Shown: positions 26,404 to 37,547, numbered from the stretch's first letter. The stretch: 64,000 nt of DNA from Daejeonella sp. (GCF_030695525.1 NZ_JAUYSS010000027.1:1-64000), one strand, 5' to 3'. Translations and numbers: made by a program. Notes: generated by a model from the sequence alone, not told the origin.

Positions 26404-29106
26404 ATGAAACGTAACACCTACTTAAAACTGGCAGGATTGCTGTCCATCGTCTTTTTTTTAGGAATCTCTTTTATTGACAACGTAGAAGAAACTAAGAAAA
26501 ACAGAGTCAGGGAGCTGGATCCTAAAGTTGAGAAGCTTAAGTTATTACCCAATTTTAAGGCAGAACATCTGTACAGTCCTTCTGAAAACAAAAATGGCTC
26601 CTGGGTTGCGATGACTTTCGATCATAAAGGCAGAATGATTGCCTGCGATCAGTACGGCTATTTATACCGTTTGACAATTCCCCCAATTGGCACTGAATCA
26701 GTAAAATCAAAAGTTATTGTAGAAAAACTGGAGATTAAAGTTGAAGGAGATACCTCCAAAGCCAAAATAAAAATGGGCTATGCTCAGGGTTTGCTCTATG
26801 CATTCAATAGCCTTTACGTGATGGTTAATCATAAAAGTGATACCTCCATGGCTAAGAATAGTGGTCTTTACCGGCTTAAAGACACTGATAATGATGATCA
26901 GTATGATCAGATTACCTTACTCAAAGACCTGGTTACTCCCGGAGGCGAACATGGGCCACACAGTATGGTCATCTCTCCTGATAAAAAATCAATTCATCTC
27001 ATTGCCGGAAACCATGTGGATGTTCCAAAAATGGAGGCCTATCGCTTACCTGAAACCTGGAAAGAAGATAATTTATTCCCTCTAATAAAAGATCCGAACG
27101 GACATGCCAATGATCGTTATGCTCCGGGTGGTTTTGTTGCTAAAATAAATCCGGAAGGAACAAACTGGGAATTAATCAGTGCAGGTTACCGAAATGCATT
27201 TGACCTCGCATTCAATGAAGTTGGTGACATGTTTGTATACGATGCTGACATGGAATGGGATTTTGGAATGCCCTGGTACCGCCCAACCCGCATCAGTCAT
27301 TCTACTAGTGGCAGCGAATTTGGGTGGCGCACCGGAAACAGTAAATGGTCGCCTGCTTACCCCGATAATCTGCCGGCAATATTAAATATCGGACAGGGTT
27401 CCCCTACCAGTCTGTTCAGTGGCAATAATGCCCGATTCCCAGAAAAATATCGCAGGGGACTGTTTGCTTTCGACTGGAGTTTCGGAATTATTTATGCCGT
27501 TCATTTAACCCCCAGCGGATCATCATACACAGCAACAGCCGAAGAATTCATTTCTGGCGCACCATTACCCCTAACAGATGGTATAATCGGACCCGATGGA
27601 GCCATGTATTTTTTAACAGGTGGACGGAAATTGGATTCGGACCTATACCGGGTTTATTATGGCGAAAATACTTTGCCCAATGATCCATTAATCACAAATA
27701 CTCCGGCTGATATACTTCAGGCACGTGATTTAAGACGACGCTTAGAATCATTTCATGGTGCTCCAAACGCATTAGCAATTGGTATGGCCTGGCCAAATAT
27801 GAAAAATAAGGACCGGTATATTCGTTATGCTGCACGTATGGTCATGGAGCATCAACCTCTTTACCAATGGCAGGAAAGAGCATTCAAAGAAAAAGACCCT
27901 CAGATTCTTACTCAGGCGATGATTGCGATGGCCAGAACCGGAAACAGAGGTTTACAAATCAGGATGATCAATGCATTAATGAATATAAACTACAATCAAT
28001 TACCTGAATCTCAGCAAATAGATGTTTTAAGAGCCTATGAGTTGATAATTTCGAGAATGGGTAAACCCTATGATGCTGAAAAAGTTAAATTAAGCAGGTA
28101 TTTGAATCAATTCTATCCTGCAAAAAGCAATGAATTGAATCGCTCATTCAGCAAAGTTCTGGTTGCACTTGACGACCCTTTAGTAGTTCAAAAAACACTG
28201 GCATTACTTGATGGGGGCGTACAGGATGTGGATGATCAAAAATCTTTTATGCAGTCTTCAGACCTGATTCTGCGAAATCCTCAGTACGGACTGGATATAG
28301 CAGGTATGTTAGCTAAAACCCCTCCTGCTCAGCAGATCTATTATGTAACGGCTTTGAGCGAAGCAAAAAATGGCTGGACAACAGAATTGAGGGAAAAATA
28401 TTTCAAATGGTACTATACAGCTTTTGGATATAGTGGCGGTAACAGCTTCGTCGGATTTATTGACAAAGCACGTAAAATGGCTTTAGCTAACATACCGAAA
28501 GACCAATTCGATTATTATAATAAGATTTCGGGCAATGAATTATTGACAACTAATGGCATGAAACTGGCCAGTTTAGGTAGTCCGAAAGGCCCGGGTAGAA
28601 CCTGGAAAATGGATGAAGCACTTGAAATTATTCAAAATGACTCCACCGACAGAAACTTTGAGCAAGGTAAAATGCTCTTCAGTGCAACCCGCTGTCTTTC
28701 ATGTCACAATATGAAAGGCGAAGGCGGTGCGGTTGGTCCGGCACTGACCCAATTAGGCACCCGTTTCTCGGCACGCGATATCCTGGAGTCAATCCTTGAG
28801 CCCAATAAAGTGATATCTGATCAATATGCTTATACTTCTTTTTACTTGAAAGATGGTGGTTCGGTAACCGGAAGACTGAAAAATGAGGATTCTGAAAAAT
28901 ATTATATTTCTCAAAACCCTTTTGCTCCGCAAACACTACGTGAGGTAATCAAGAGTGATGTAGTAAGAACCAGGATTTCTGATGTTTCATCCATGTATCC
29001 GGGTATGGTCAATGGCTTAAATAAAGAAGAATTAAAAGACCTGATGGCTTACCTGATTTCAGGATCAAATAAAGATCATCAGGTATACAAACCTAAAACT
29101 AAATAG
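26404..29106 (+). CDS. PVC-type haem-binding (CxxCH) beta-propeller protein 1
   Basis: A 900-residue exported protein with N-terminal hydrophobic signal (LAGLLSIVFFLGISFI). The first half is a glucose/sorbosone dehydrogenase-like propeller (MTFDHKGRMIACDQYGYLYRL, GGEHGPHSMVISPDKKSIHL, RNAFDLAFNEVGDMFVYDAD). A helical linker follows, then a C-terminal cytochrome c module with CLSCHNMKGEGGAVGPAL at about residue 763, as in the putative haem-binding domain first seen in Planctomycetes and Verrucomicrobia. It probably oxidises or carries electrons from a sugar substrate in the periplasm, by analogy only. It sits 12 bp before the DUF4432 gene. Confidence 0.9.
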   Translation: MKRNTYLKLAGLLSIVFFLGISFIDNVEETKKNRVRELDPKVEKLKLLPNFKAEHLYSPSENKNGSWVAMTFDHKGRMIACDQYGYLYRLTIPPIGTESVKSKVIVEKLEIKVEGDTSKAKIKMGYAQGLLYAFNSLYVMVNHKSDTSMAKNSGLYRLKDTDNDDQYDQITLLKDLVTPGGEHGPHSMVISPDKKSIHLIAGNHVDVPKMEAYRLPETWKEDNLFPLIKDPNGHANDRYAPGGFVAKINPEGTNWELISAGYRNAFDLAFNEVGDMFVYDADMEWDFGMPWYRPTRISHSTSGSEFGWRTGNSKWSPAYPDNLPAILNIGQGSPTSLFSGNNARFPEKYRRGLFAFDWSFGIIYAVHLTPSGSSYTATAEEFISGAPLPLTDGIIGPDGAMYFLTGGRKLDSDLYRVYYGENTLPNDPLITNTPADILQARDLRRRLESFHGAPNALAIGMAWPNMKNKDRYIRYAARMVMEHQPLYQWQERAFKEKDPQILTQAMIAMARTGNRGLQIRMINALMNINYNQLPESQQIDVLRAYELIISRMGKPYDAEKVKLSRYLNQFYPAKSNELNRSFSKVLVALDDPLVVQKTLALLDGGVQDVDDQKSFMQSSDLILRNPQYGLDIAGMLAKTPPAQQIYYVTALSEAKNGWTTELREKYFKWYYTAFGYSGGNSFVGFIDKARKMALANIPKDQFDYYNKISGNELLTTNGMKLASLGSPKGPGRTWKMDEALEIIQNDSTDRNFEQGKMLFSATRCLSCHNMKGEGGAVGPALTQLGTRFSARDILESILEPNKVISDQYAYTSFYLKDGGSVTGRLKNEDSEKYYISQNPFAPQTLREVIKSDVVRTRISDVSSMYPGMVNGLNKEELKDLMAYLISGSNKDHQVYKPKTK

Positions 29107-29118
29107 TTTATACTGATT

Positions 29119-30144
29119 TTGAAGCAACAGGCCTGGCATAATAAAATATCAAATACCGCTCAATTGGGAGGTATTGAAACCTCTGTTTTGGATAATGGGG
29201 CAGGGCGTGGAACACGCATTGCCTGGATCAATACCGGATCAGGACTCCGGTTTAAAGTAGTCATCGACCGTGCAATGGATATTGCAGATGCCTTTTACAA
29301 TGAGCATAGCCTTGCCTGGTTAAGTCATTCGGGAATCAGTACTCCTCAAGCCTTGTCTGATAAAGGTATTGACTGGCTTAGAACTTTTGGTGGAGGATTA
29401 GTAGTGACTTGCGGACTTAGCCATGTTGGCGGACCTGAAAAGGACGAATATGGCGAACGTGGAATTCACGGACAAATAAGCAATATACCGGCAGAAATTG
29501 CCTCCGTGGTTCAACCTGATATATTATCAGGAAATATGGAAATGAGCATTAGTGGAATCATCAGGGAATCGCAGGCATTGGGAAACAGACTGGAATTAAG
29601 ACGTACCATTTCTGCCACTTTGGGGAAATCCACAATCCGGATTCAGGATGAGGTGATCAACCGGGGAAATGCTGAGGCTCCGCATATGCTCCTGTACCAT
29701 TGCAATTTTGGATACCCCCTTGTTGATGAAGGAACCAGCATAAAATGGAGTGGCAATTGGACCCCGCGAGAAGGAAATCCTGATAAAATCTTTAAAAATG
29801 GGAATGACTTTCATACCTGCCCAGCCCCTTTGAATGATCACAGCGGATCCGGTGAAGAAGTCGCGTTTATAGATATTGAATCAAATGAATCAGGCTTTTG
29901 CAACTGCGGACTAGAGAATAAAAAAATCGGCTTAAGCCTGAATTTAAGGTTCAGGAAAAAGCAATTACCCTGCTTAACCAACTGGCTGCATTTTGGTAAA
30001 GGCGAATATGTTGTCGGGCTCGAACCCGGTACAAATCCACCCATAGGGCAAAGCCGGGCAAGGCAGCAAAATGAATTAATCCTGCTTTCTCCCGGAGAAA
30101 GCAGAAAATATGAGTTAGAAATAGAAGTTTTAAATATTAAATAG
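29119..30144 (+). CDS. DUF4432 family protein (aldose-epimerase-like)
   Basis: A 341-residue protein of the galactose-mutarotase-like superfamily. Recognisable stretches are IETSVLDNGAGRGTRIAWIN, FKVVIDRAMDIADAFYN, LLYHCNFGYPLVDEG and EYVVGLEPGTNPPIGQSRAR. DUF4432 members are presumed sugar epimerases or mutarotases, but few have been tested. The start is a TTG at 29119, 12 bp after the previous stop; the first internal ATG would delete the conserved N-terminus. No signal peptide, so cytoplasmic. Confidence 0.87.
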   Translation: MKQQAWHNKISNTAQLGGIETSVLDNGAGRGTRIAWINTGSGLRFKVVIDRAMDIADAFYNEHSLAWLSHSGISTPQALSDKGIDWLRTFGGGLVVTCGLSHVGGPEKDEYGERGIHGQISNIPAEIASVVQPDILSGNMEMSISGIIRESQALGNRLELRRTISATLGKSTIRIQDEVINRGNAEAPHMLLYHCNFGYPLVDEGTSIKWSGNWTPREGNPDKIFKNGNDFHTCPAPLNDHSGSGEEVAFIDIESNESGFCNCGLENKKIGLSLNLRFRKKQLPCLTNWLHFGKGEYVVGLEPGTNPPIGQSRARQQNELILLSPGESRKYELEIEVLNIK

Positions 30145-30185
30145 GCTTAAAAATTCAAGCCTGAAAAAACAAGTTTAATAAGAAT

Positions 30186-31391
30186 ATGAGTTTAGCAAAG
30201 CAAGCATTAGAACAAGGAAAAGGAATTCTCAGACTGGCACCAACCTGGGTCCCCCGTTCATTTTGCGTACCGGGAAGAAGGATTAAGTTACACCCGGATG
30301 ATTATTATGTGCTCGGTGGGCAACGTGGCGGTATCGATGAAAGATGGTTATCCTCTACTACGCCGGCACAAAACGGGCCCCTGACCGGAAAAAATGAAGG
30401 TTTAAGTGCCATAGTATTTAATGAAGGAGGAAAAGATGAGCAGTTTTTATTAAAAGATGCCATTGATGAGCTTAAAGGTGAAATTATTGGAGACCGGCTG
30501 TGGAATGAACACCATAGCTGGCCGATGTATTCCAAATTCTTTGATAATATGGGTCCCCTGCCCCATCATATCCATCACAATGATGAACATGCTGCAAAAA
30601 TCGGACAAAAAGGTAAACCTGAGGCTTATTACTTTCCTCCTCAACTGAACAATCATGGCGGGGATTTTCCTTATACCTTTTTTGGAATTGCTCCGGGTAC
30701 AACCAAAGCACAAATCAGGGAATGCCTGGTGAATTTTACAAAAGGAGATAACAAACTGACTACCTATTCTCAGGCATTTAAACTGGAACCGGGAACAGGA
30801 TGGGATGTACCTCCGGGCATGCTGCATGCACCAGGAAGTTTATGTACCTATGAGCCTCAAAAAGCGTCTGACGTTTTCGCAATGTACCAATCCCTGGTTA
30901 ATGAAGCAATTATACCTGAGGAATTGCTATGGAATGGGACACCAAAAGACAGAATTGGTGATTACGATCAGTTGATGGAAGTAATCGACTGGGACTTGAA
31001 CGTAAATCCGAATATTTTAGAAACCCGGTTCATGCTTCCAAAGCCTGTGAAGCCTCTGGCTGAAATGGAGGCAGAAGGATATATTGAAAACTGGATCTGC
31101 TACAGATCAGCGGCATTCAGCGCAAAAGAATTAACTGTATTGCCCGGACAAACCGTTACTATCAAGGATAGTGCATGTTATGGCATGATCGTGATGCAGG
31201 GACATGGTAAATTTGGAGTATGGGATATTGAGACACCGGCTCTGATCAGATATGGACAACTAACTAATGATGAGTTCTTTGTCACTGAGAAAGCGGCAAA
31301 AGAAGGCATAAGCATCAGTAACCCTTCCAAAACCGACCCAATTGTTATACTTAAACATTTCGGTCCGGAAAACCCGGATCTTATTTTGTAA
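30186..31391 (+). CDS. Cupin-type protein, mannose-6-phosphate isomerase-like
   Basis: A 401-residue cytoplasmic protein with a double cupin layout. The likely metal site is in the segment PLPHHIHHNDEHAAKIGQKG, with GTGWDVPPGMLHAPGSLCTYEP carrying a later His. The C-terminal cupin includes ITIKDSACYGMIVMQGHGKFG. It resembles class I mannose-6-phosphate isomerases but is too divergent to name. In this locus it would suit an isomerase for a keto-sugar or sugar acid. ATG at 30186, 41 bp after the DUF4432 gene and 18 bp before the TIM-barrel gene. Confidence 0.82.
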   Translation: MSLAKQALEQGKGILRLAPTWVPRSFCVPGRRIKLHPDDYYVLGGQRGGIDERWLSSTTPAQNGPLTGKNEGLSAIVFNEGGKDEQFLLKDAIDELKGEIIGDRLWNEHHSWPMYSKFFDNMGPLPHHIHHNDEHAAKIGQKGKPEAYYFPPQLNNHGGDFPYTFFGIAPGTTKAQIRECLVNFTKGDNKLTTYSQAFKLEPGTGWDVPPGMLHAPGSLCTYEPQKASDVFAMYQSLVNEAIIPEELLWNGTPKDRIGDYDQLMEVIDWDLNVNPNILETRFMLPKPVKPLAEMEAEGYIENWICYRSAAFSAKELTVLPGQTVTIKDSACYGMIVMQGHGKFGVWDIETPALIRYGQLTNDEFFVTEKAAKEGISISNPSKTDPIVILKHFGPENPDLIL

Positions 31392-31409
31392 TTATTAAAA
31401 AATTCAAAT

Positions 31410-32435
31410 ATGACTGAGCACATTTATCCAAAACTGCACAATGCTACATGGCCTGGCATTGTGGGAAAAGGTCCTGATTCAGAACCACCGATCTCCTTAG
31501 AGAAGATGCTTGAAATGACTGCCGCCGCAGAAGTGGATGGAGTTAAATTTGATGGCGTTGATGTTGGTCTTTTTGACCCTTCAATCAATTTAGATGACCT
31601 GGATGGTATTAAAAGACTGGCTGATCAGGTTAGCAAACATAATTTAGTAATTGGCAGTCTTGTAGCACCAATTTGGGGCGGGCCTGCAATGGGTACCAAA
31701 GAAGATCGTGCAAATTTTGTTGAACAAGTGCGCAAATCATGTATTTATGGTCAAAAACTGAAGGAATTGGGCGTACGCCCTTATGGTATCATTCGTATTG
31801 ATTCAGCCAGCACTGTTGAAAACTGGGCTAAAGATCCGGTTAATAACACTAAACTGATTGCTCAAACCTTCCGTGAAGCATGTGATGTGGCTGCTGATTA
31901 TGACGAGAAGCTAGCTGCTGAAGGTGAGATATGCTGGGGTGGTATGCATAGCTGGAAAGCAATGCTGGATACATTGGAAGCAGTAGATCGCCCAAATATT
32001 GGCTTTCAGGCAGACATGTCACATACTTTCCTTTATCTCCTTGGTTATAATGCCCCTGAAGATCGCATTTTACCAGCAGATTATCAGTGGAATGACCGTG
32101 AAGCGCTTACAGAAGGGCTTAAAAAGTTAACCGCAGCATTGCGACCATGGACTATAGATTTTCACGTTGCCCAGAATGATGGGACAGCTTATGGTTCAGG
32201 TTCACATGATAAAACTGGAAGACATTGCCAGGCAACAGATCCAAATGGTAAATTAGATATTGCTATCGATGCCGGACATTGGCTTAGGAATGAAAACGGA
32301 GGGTTGACCAAGGCGTTTAAACATATCTGCTGGGATGGCTGCATGTTTCCGAATGATGTTTTAGAGCAGCAAAAAACATGGAATGATATCCTGGCTGCGA
32401 TGATCAAGGTTCGCAATTTAAACAGCTGGTCTTAA
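31410..32435 (+). CDS. TIM-barrel sugar isomerase/epimerase-like protein 1
   Basis: A 341-residue protein of the xylose isomerase-like (AP endonuclease 2) superfamily. Metal-binding candidates follow the usual strand order: [14 protein letters not shown] (Glu), [13 protein letters not shown] (Asp, His), [10 protein letters not shown] (His). There is no signal peptide. Relatives accompany Gfo/Idh/MocA dehydrogenases in inositol and 3-keto-sugar pathways. It lies in tight series between the cupin and the dehydrogenase genes. Confidence 0.88.
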   Translation: MTEHIYPKLHNATWPGIVGKGPDSEPPISLEKMLEMTAAAEVDGVKFDGVDVGLFDPSINLDDLDGIKRLADQVSKHNLVIGSLVAPIWGGPAMGTKEDRANFVEQVRKSCIYGQKLKELGVRPYGIIRIDSASTVENWAKDPVNNTKLIAQTFREACDVAADYDEKLAAEGEICWGGMHSWKAMLDTLEAVDRPNIGFQADMSHTFLYLLGYNAPEDRILPADYQWNDREALTEGLKKLTAALRPWTIDFHVAQNDGTAYGSGSHDKTGRHCQATDPNGKLDIAIDAGHWLRNENGGLTKAFKHICWDGCMFPNDVLEQQKTWNDILAAMIKVRNLNSWS

Positions 32436-32473
32436 GCAATGAATTGATTATTTGAAATATTCAGAATACTATA

Positions 32474-33616
32474 ATGGCTAATAAAAAAGAATTAAGAATT
32501 GGGTTAATTGGATGTGGCTTTATGGGCCGCACCCATTCGAATGGCTACAAACGGGTTGGAGATTTTTTCCCTGAGCTGGCATATCGTCCGGTTTTAAAAG
32601 CAGTTTGTTCCCGCAGTAAAGACAAAGTTCAGGCCTTTGCTGAACAGTGGGGCTATGAATCATTTGAAACCAATTGGAAAGTGTTAATTGCCCGTGAGGA
32701 TATTGATGCTGTTGACATTTGTGCACCAAATAATATGCATGCAGAAATTGCTATTGCCGCTGCTGCTGCGGGTAAAATGATACTGTGTGAAAAACCTCTT
32801 TCAAGGACATTAGCTGAAGGAGTAGCCATGGTTGATGCTATTGAAAAAGCTGGTGTTGCAAACACAGTCTGGTATAATTATCGCCGTGTTCCGGCAGTAA
32901 CCTTGGCCAAACAAATTATCGATACCGGCAAACTGGGAAAAATATTTCATTACAGGGCCAATTTCCTTCAAGACTGGACTATCAATGCTGATCTACCACA
33001 GGGTGGTGAAGGTTTATGGCGTCTGGATATTGATGCCGCAGGTTCCGGTGTAACGGGCGATCTGCTCGCACACTGTATTGATACCGCCATCTGGTTAAAC
33101 GGAGGCATTAAAGATGTTTCTGCACTCACCGAAACATTCGTCAAAGAACGTATGCATCAGCTGACCGGGAAAAAGGAAAAAGTAAGGATAGACGATGCCT
33201 GTATTTTCCATTGCCACTTCAATAATGGATCCTTAGGACTGTTTGAATCTACACGATATGCCCGCGGACATAAGGCTCTGTACACCTTTGAAATAAATGG
33301 TGAACATGCATCCATTCGATGGGATCTGCACGATCTTAACCGCCTGGAATATTTCGACCACGCTGATGATTCTATCGTTCGCGGATGGCGTTCAATCCAC
33401 GTAACTGATGGTGATCAGCCTTATATGGACAAATGGTGGGTTCCCGGTCTTTCAATTGGTTACGAACATTCATTCGTACATCAGGTAGCTGATTTTCTGA
33501 AATGCCTTGAAACCGGTGAGCCTTGCTCCCCTACTTTTAAAGAAGCACTGGAGACTCAAAAAGTTTGTGAAGCAGTAATAGATTCAGCTAATACAAGAAG
33601 CTGGAAAACCATTTAG
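32474..33616 (+). CDS. Gfo/Idh/MocA family dehydrogenase 1 (cytoplasmic)
   Basis: A 380-residue NAD(P)-dependent oxidoreductase. The Rossmann motif is [20 protein letters not shown], followed by [18 protein letters not shown] and the family [12 protein letters not shown] motif containing the catalytic-site Lys. The C-terminal alpha/beta domain carries [19 protein letters not shown] with the conserved Asp/His pair. There is no signal peptide, in contrast to the second copy at 38508. Such enzymes interconvert sugar hydroxyl and keto groups, often at C3 of glucosides. Substrate not determined. Confidence 0.92.
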   Translation: MANKKELRIGLIGCGFMGRTHSNGYKRVGDFFPELAYRPVLKAVCSRSKDKVQAFAEQWGYESFETNWKVLIAREDIDAVDICAPNNMHAEIAIAAAAAGKMILCEKPLSRTLAEGVAMVDAIEKAGVANTVWYNYRRVPAVTLAKQIIDTGKLGKIFHYRANFLQDWTINADLPQGGEGLWRLDIDAAGSGVTGDLLAHCIDTAIWLNGGIKDVSALTETFVKERMHQLTGKKEKVRIDDACIFHCHFNNGSLGLFESTRYARGHKALYTFEINGEHASIRWDLHDLNRLEYFDHADDSIVRGWRSIHVTDGDQPYMDKWWVPGLSIGYEHSFVHQVADFLKCLETGEPCSPTFKEALETQKVCEAVIDSANTRSWKTI

Positions 33617-33675
33617 GCAATTTGAAAGCAGATACCAAAATCATTGAACATTAATCCATTTTATAGCTATCAATC

Positions 33676-34458
33676 ATGTACAAGAAAATTAATTCAATTC
33701 AGGGATCTTTAATTCTGGGCTTGCTCCCAATAATTATAATTCTTGCAGGCTATAAAATGGCTGATAGCAATGAGTACAAACAAAAGGGTTTTGTTCAAAT
33801 TTTTGATGGGAAAACGCTGGCTGGCTGGGAGGGTGATCCTGTCTACTGGAGAGTTGAAAATGGGAATATTGTTGGAGAGATTACACCGGCAACCCTGCTT
33901 AAACGTAACTCCTTCCTCATTTGGCGGGGAGGAATGCCGGCTGATTTTGAACTTACTTTAGAGTTCAAAATAACAAAGGCAGGTAATAGTGGCATTAACT
34001 ACCGTAGCGAAGAACTGAAGGATATCCCCTATGCTTTAAAAGGATACCAACTTGATATTGATGGAGCAAACCGGTATACCGGGCAAAACTATGAGGAGCG
34101 TGGAAGGACTACCCTGGCCTACAGAGGGCAGAAGACGATTATCAAGGCTCAAAGTGCAGATAATGCTAATGGTACTGTCCAATCAAAAATAAAAAATAAT
34201 GCCTGGACCGATTTAACCGTAATCGGTTCATTGGGAGAATCTGATGCCTTATTGCAACAGATAAAAAGTGAAGACTGGAATACCTGTCGATTAGTAGCAA
34301 AAGGCAATCGGCTAAAGCACTATATTAACGGAGTATTGATGAGTGATGTTACTGATAATGAATCGGTTAACGGAAAATCAAAAGGGATGTTAGGCATGCA
34401 GGTACATGTTGGTCCGCCAATGAAGGTGGAGTACCGTAAAATTATGCTTAAGCAGTAA
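33676..34458 (+). CDS. DUF1080 (3-keto-disaccharide hydrolase type) secreted protein
   Basis: A 260-residue protein with an N-terminal hydrophobic export segment (SLILGLLPIIIILAGYKMA). The domain is a concanavalin-like beta sandwich of the DUF1080 (PF06439) family: QIFDGKTLAGWEGDPVYWRVENG, FELTLEFKITKAGNSGINYRSE, ALKGYQLDID and WNTCRLVAKGNRLKHYINGVL. Pfam names the family 3-keto-disaccharide hydrolase, as characterised members cleave 3-keto-glycosides. Placed between a dehydrogenase and a haem protein, it supports a 3-keto catabolic route. Exported, so hydrolysis would be in the periplasm or outside. Confidence 0.9.
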   Translation: MYKKINSIQGSLILGLLPIIIILAGYKMADSNEYKQKGFVQIFDGKTLAGWEGDPVYWRVENGNIVGEITPATLLKRNSFLIWRGGMPADFELTLEFKITKAGNSGINYRSEELKDIPYALKGYQLDIDGANRYTGQNYEERGRTTLAYRGQKTIIKAQSADNANGTVQSKIKNNAWTDLTVIGSLGESDALLQQIKSEDWNTCRLVAKGNRLKHYINGVLMSDVTDNESVNGKSKGMLGMQVHVGPPMKVEYRKIMLKQ

Positions 34459-34481
34459 TTATAAGCTAAAAAAACCTAAGC

Positions 34482-37400
34482 ATGAAAAAAAACCTATTCT
34501 CTTTATTGCTGGCTCTGTTAGTGATATCAAGCATCATGCTTATAAAGGCCTGTAGTTCAGCGAGTTCACATCAGGTCTATGACCCGGCTGATACCATACT
34601 CACTGAAAGTCAGAAACGCTTAGCTTCAAATGCCTTAAAAGGCCTTGCAATCAGTCCAGGTCTGCAAATTCAGACTATGGCAACAGAGCCAACCTTAATA
34701 AACCCTACAAATATTGATGTTGATGAAAAAGGAAGAGTTTGGGTGACTGAAGCCTATAATTATCGTTTTCAAATCAACAATAACAAACCCAGAACTGAAG
34801 GAGATCGAATCTTAATTCTGGAAGATAAAGATGGGGATGGTCGGCTGGAAACGAGTAAAGTTTTTTACCAGGGGTCTGAACTGAATGCTCCTTTGGGCAT
34901 CTCTGTATTAGGTAACAGGGTAATTATATCGCAAAGCCCTTACGTATGGATTTTTTATGATGATAATGGAGATGATAAAGCGGATCGTAAAGAGATACTT
35001 TTTCAGGGCATAGGAGGTGAACAGCATGACCATGGTATGCACTCTTTTACTTTCGGGCCTGATGGGAAATTATATTTCAATTTTGGCAATTACGGGCAAA
35101 CGCTAAAAGATAAAAACAACAAGGTTGTACTGGATCAGGATGGGGATGAAATTGGGCCTGGAAAATATCGTGAAGGAATGGTATTCCGTTCTGATCCGGA
35201 TGGCTCTAATGTTGAATGCCTTGGACATAATTTCAGAAATAATTTTGAACTTGCTGTAGATAGTTACGGTTCCATCTGGCAAAGCGACAATGACGATGAC
35301 GGCAACCGGGGTGTACGAATTAACTATGTGATGGATTATGGAAATTATGGCTACAAAGATGAAATGACTGGCGCGAGCTGGCAGGCAAAAAGAACCAATC
35401 TTGAGGATTCTATCCCTTTACGCCATTGGCATCTCAACGATCCCGGAGTAGTCCCAAACCTTTTACAAACAGGAGCAGGTTCACCAACAGGTATTTTATT
35501 ATACGAAGGGTCTTTACTCCCTGCGCAATACCAAAATCAAATAATTCACTCCGATCCTGGTCCAAATGTGGTTCGTTCTTATCCTGTAAAGAAAAATGGA
35601 GCCGGCTACACGGCAGGCATCCTAAATATTTTGAAAGGAGAAAATGACCAATGGTTCCGTCCATCAGACGTATGCATAGCTCCGGATGGTTCACTAATCG
35701 TTGCTGATTGGTACGATCCCGGTGTTGGAGGTCATCGGGTTGGCGATTTACAAAGGGGACGTATATACAGAATCGCTCCTGATGTTTCTCAGTATAACAT
35801 TCCCCTGTATGATTACAGCACGCCTGACGGAGCAATCAACGCACTTCAGAATCCAAATCTTGCTGTTAGAAGGCATGCCTGGCTAGCCTTACAGGAAATG
35901 GGGAAAAAGGCAGTTCCAGGGCTTGAAAAATTATGGCGAAAAGCTTCCAATCCAAGGATGCGAGTCAGGGCATTTTGGGTATTAGTAAAAATGCCATCAG
36001 GACAGAATTATATTAATGAAGCCATTAAAGATCCTAATCCTGATATCAGAATAACAGGTTTAAGGGCGGCCAGACAATTAAAATTGGAAATGATTCCATT
36101 GGTAAGAAAATTAGCCAATGATAAGGACCCACAGGTTAGGAGAGAATCAATTATAGCCCTAAGACATAACAAATCGCCGGAAGCTGCTGAATTATGGGCC
36201 AGGCTTGCCAGTCAGCACGATGGCAATGACAGATGGTATTTAGAGGCTTTGGGTATTGCTGCCGACAGACAATGGGATAGCTTTTTTGAAGCTTATTTAC
36301 AGTTGAATAAAACTCCATTGCTTAATCCTGCCGGGAGAGATCTTATTTGGCGTGCACGGACCGAACAGTCACTTCCACTTCTCGCAAAACTCGCCTCCGA
36401 TAGTAAGTATGACCTCAAATCAAGATTACGATATTTCCGTGCTTTCGACTTCCATACCGGGCCTGAAAAATCAAAAATCCTGGTTAAAATGATTGAAGAT
36501 AATCCGACCGGGAATATTGAGTTTAAGAGTCTGGTTTTAAATCATCTGGACACCCAATTTGCACTTCAATCTCCCCTGGCAAGACAAACTCTAATGGAGG
36601 TCTTACAGGCTGTCTCAGGAAAGGTAGACTATCTGGATTTGGTGAGACGTTATGAGCTTCAGAGTGAAACCGAAAACCTCCTGAAATTGGCTATTGCAAA
36701 ATCAAATGAACCTATTGGCGTTGATGCAGCACGATTATTACTCGAGCTAAAAGGAACTACAGTCCTGAATAAGGTTCTCAATGGCTCTGATTCAAATCAG
36801 ATCAACTCAATATTGACAGCCCTAGGTGGAGTAGGAAATACAGAGTCGGTTGGAATATTAGAGAAAATCAGTCTTCTGAACAATCAGAATACTGATGTAA
36901 GTGAAAATGCCGCTGAAATGCTTGGAAAAAGCCGAACCGGAGAAGATCGTGTACTTGATCTGTTGCGAACAAAAAAAGCTCCATCAGACCTTATTCCCTA
37001 TTTTGTTGCCGGGCTAAAAGGAAGCAGACGAAAAGCTGTTTATGAAGAATCTTTGACATTTTTGCCTGAGACAGTAAAAAAAAACAATCCAAAGCCCTCA
37101 ATTACACTAAATGAATTACTTGCTTTAACCAGCAATTCTAAAAACGGGGCGGCCGTTTTTAAAAGATCTTGTAATGTTTGCCATCAGGTGGATAGGGAGG
37201 GCTATGATGTTGGTCCAAAGCTGACAGAAATTGGTTCTAAATTACCGAAAGAAGGCTTGTTTGATGCCATTATTAATCCTTCAGCAGGCATAAGTTTTGG
37301 GTATGAAACCTGGCAAGTTGAAATGAAGGATGGCTCAAGCCTGATCGGAATTATCTCCAGCAGAACCCCAACAGAAATAGAGCTTAAGTTCCCGGGAGGT

Positions 37401-37547
37401 TTAAATCAAAAAATCTTGACCAATAATATCAAAACAATCAGGATGATACCTGAATCAATGATGCCTGAAGGCTTGCATGAAGCAATGACTGCGCAGGAGC
37501 TTGCAGATATCATTCAATACATGGCCACGTTAAAGAAAAAAGGATGA
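34482..37547 (+). CDS. PVC-type haem-binding (CxxCH) propeller/HEAT lipoprotein 2
   Basis: A 1021-residue protein with a lipobox (SSIMLIKAC) for outer-facing lipid anchoring. The N-terminal propeller has IDVDEKGRVWVTEAYNYRF, ILILEDKDGDGRLETSKVFY and HDHGMHSFTFGPDGKLYFNF. A HEAT-repeat region follows (residues about 450-860; PNLAVRRHAWLALQEMG, NPDIRITGLRAARQL, DPQVRRESIIALRHN), then the cytochrome module with CNVCHQVDREGYDVGPKL near residue 896. This is the classic PVC membrane-bound dehydrogenase plus haem layout. It is 23 bp after the DUF1080 gene. Confidence 0.92.
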   Translation: MKKNLFSLLLALLVISSIMLIKACSSASSHQVYDPADTILTESQKRLASNALKGLAISPGLQIQTMATEPTLINPTNIDVDEKGRVWVTEAYNYRFQINNNKPRTEGDRILILEDKDGDGRLETSKVFYQGSELNAPLGISVLGNRVIISQSPYVWIFYDDNGDDKADRKEILFQGIGGEQHDHGMHSFTFGPDGKLYFNFGNYGQTLKDKNNKVVLDQDGDEIGPGKYREGMVFRSDPDGSNVECLGHNFRNNFELAVDSYGSIWQSDNDDDGNRGVRINYVMDYGNYGYKDEMTGASWQAKRTNLEDSIPLRHWHLNDPGVVPNLLQTGAGSPTGILLYEGSLLPAQYQNQIIHSDPGPNVVRSYPVKKNGAGYTAGILNILKGENDQWFRPSDVCIAPDGSLIVADWYDPGVGGHRVGDLQRGRIYRIAPDVSQYNIPLYDYSTPDGAINALQNPNLAVRRHAWLALQEMGKKAVPGLEKLWRKASNPRMRVRAFWVLVKMPSGQNYINEAIKDPNPDIRITGLRAARQLKLEMIPLVRKLANDKDPQVRRESIIALRHNKSPEAAELWARLASQHDGNDRWYLEALGIAADRQWDSFFEAYLQLNKTPLLNPAGRDLIWRARTEQSLPLLAKLASDSKYDLKSRLRYFRAFDFHTGPEKSKILVKMIEDNPTGNIEFKSLVLNHLDTQFALQSPLARQTLMEVLQAVSGKVDYLDLVRRYELQSETENLLKLAIAKSNEPIGVDAARLLLELKGTTVLNKVLNGSDSNQINSILTALGGVGNTESVGILEKISLLNNQNTDVSENAAEMLGKSRTGEDRVLDLLRTKKAPSDLIPYFVAGLKGSRRKAVYEESLTFLPETVKKNNPKPSITLNELLALTSNSKNGAAVFKRSCNVCHQVDREGYDVGPKLTEIGSKLPKEGLFDAIINPSAGISFGYETWQVEMKDGSSLIGIISSRTPTEIELKFPGGLNQKILTNNIKTIRMIPESMMPEGLHEAMTAQELADIIQYMATLKKKG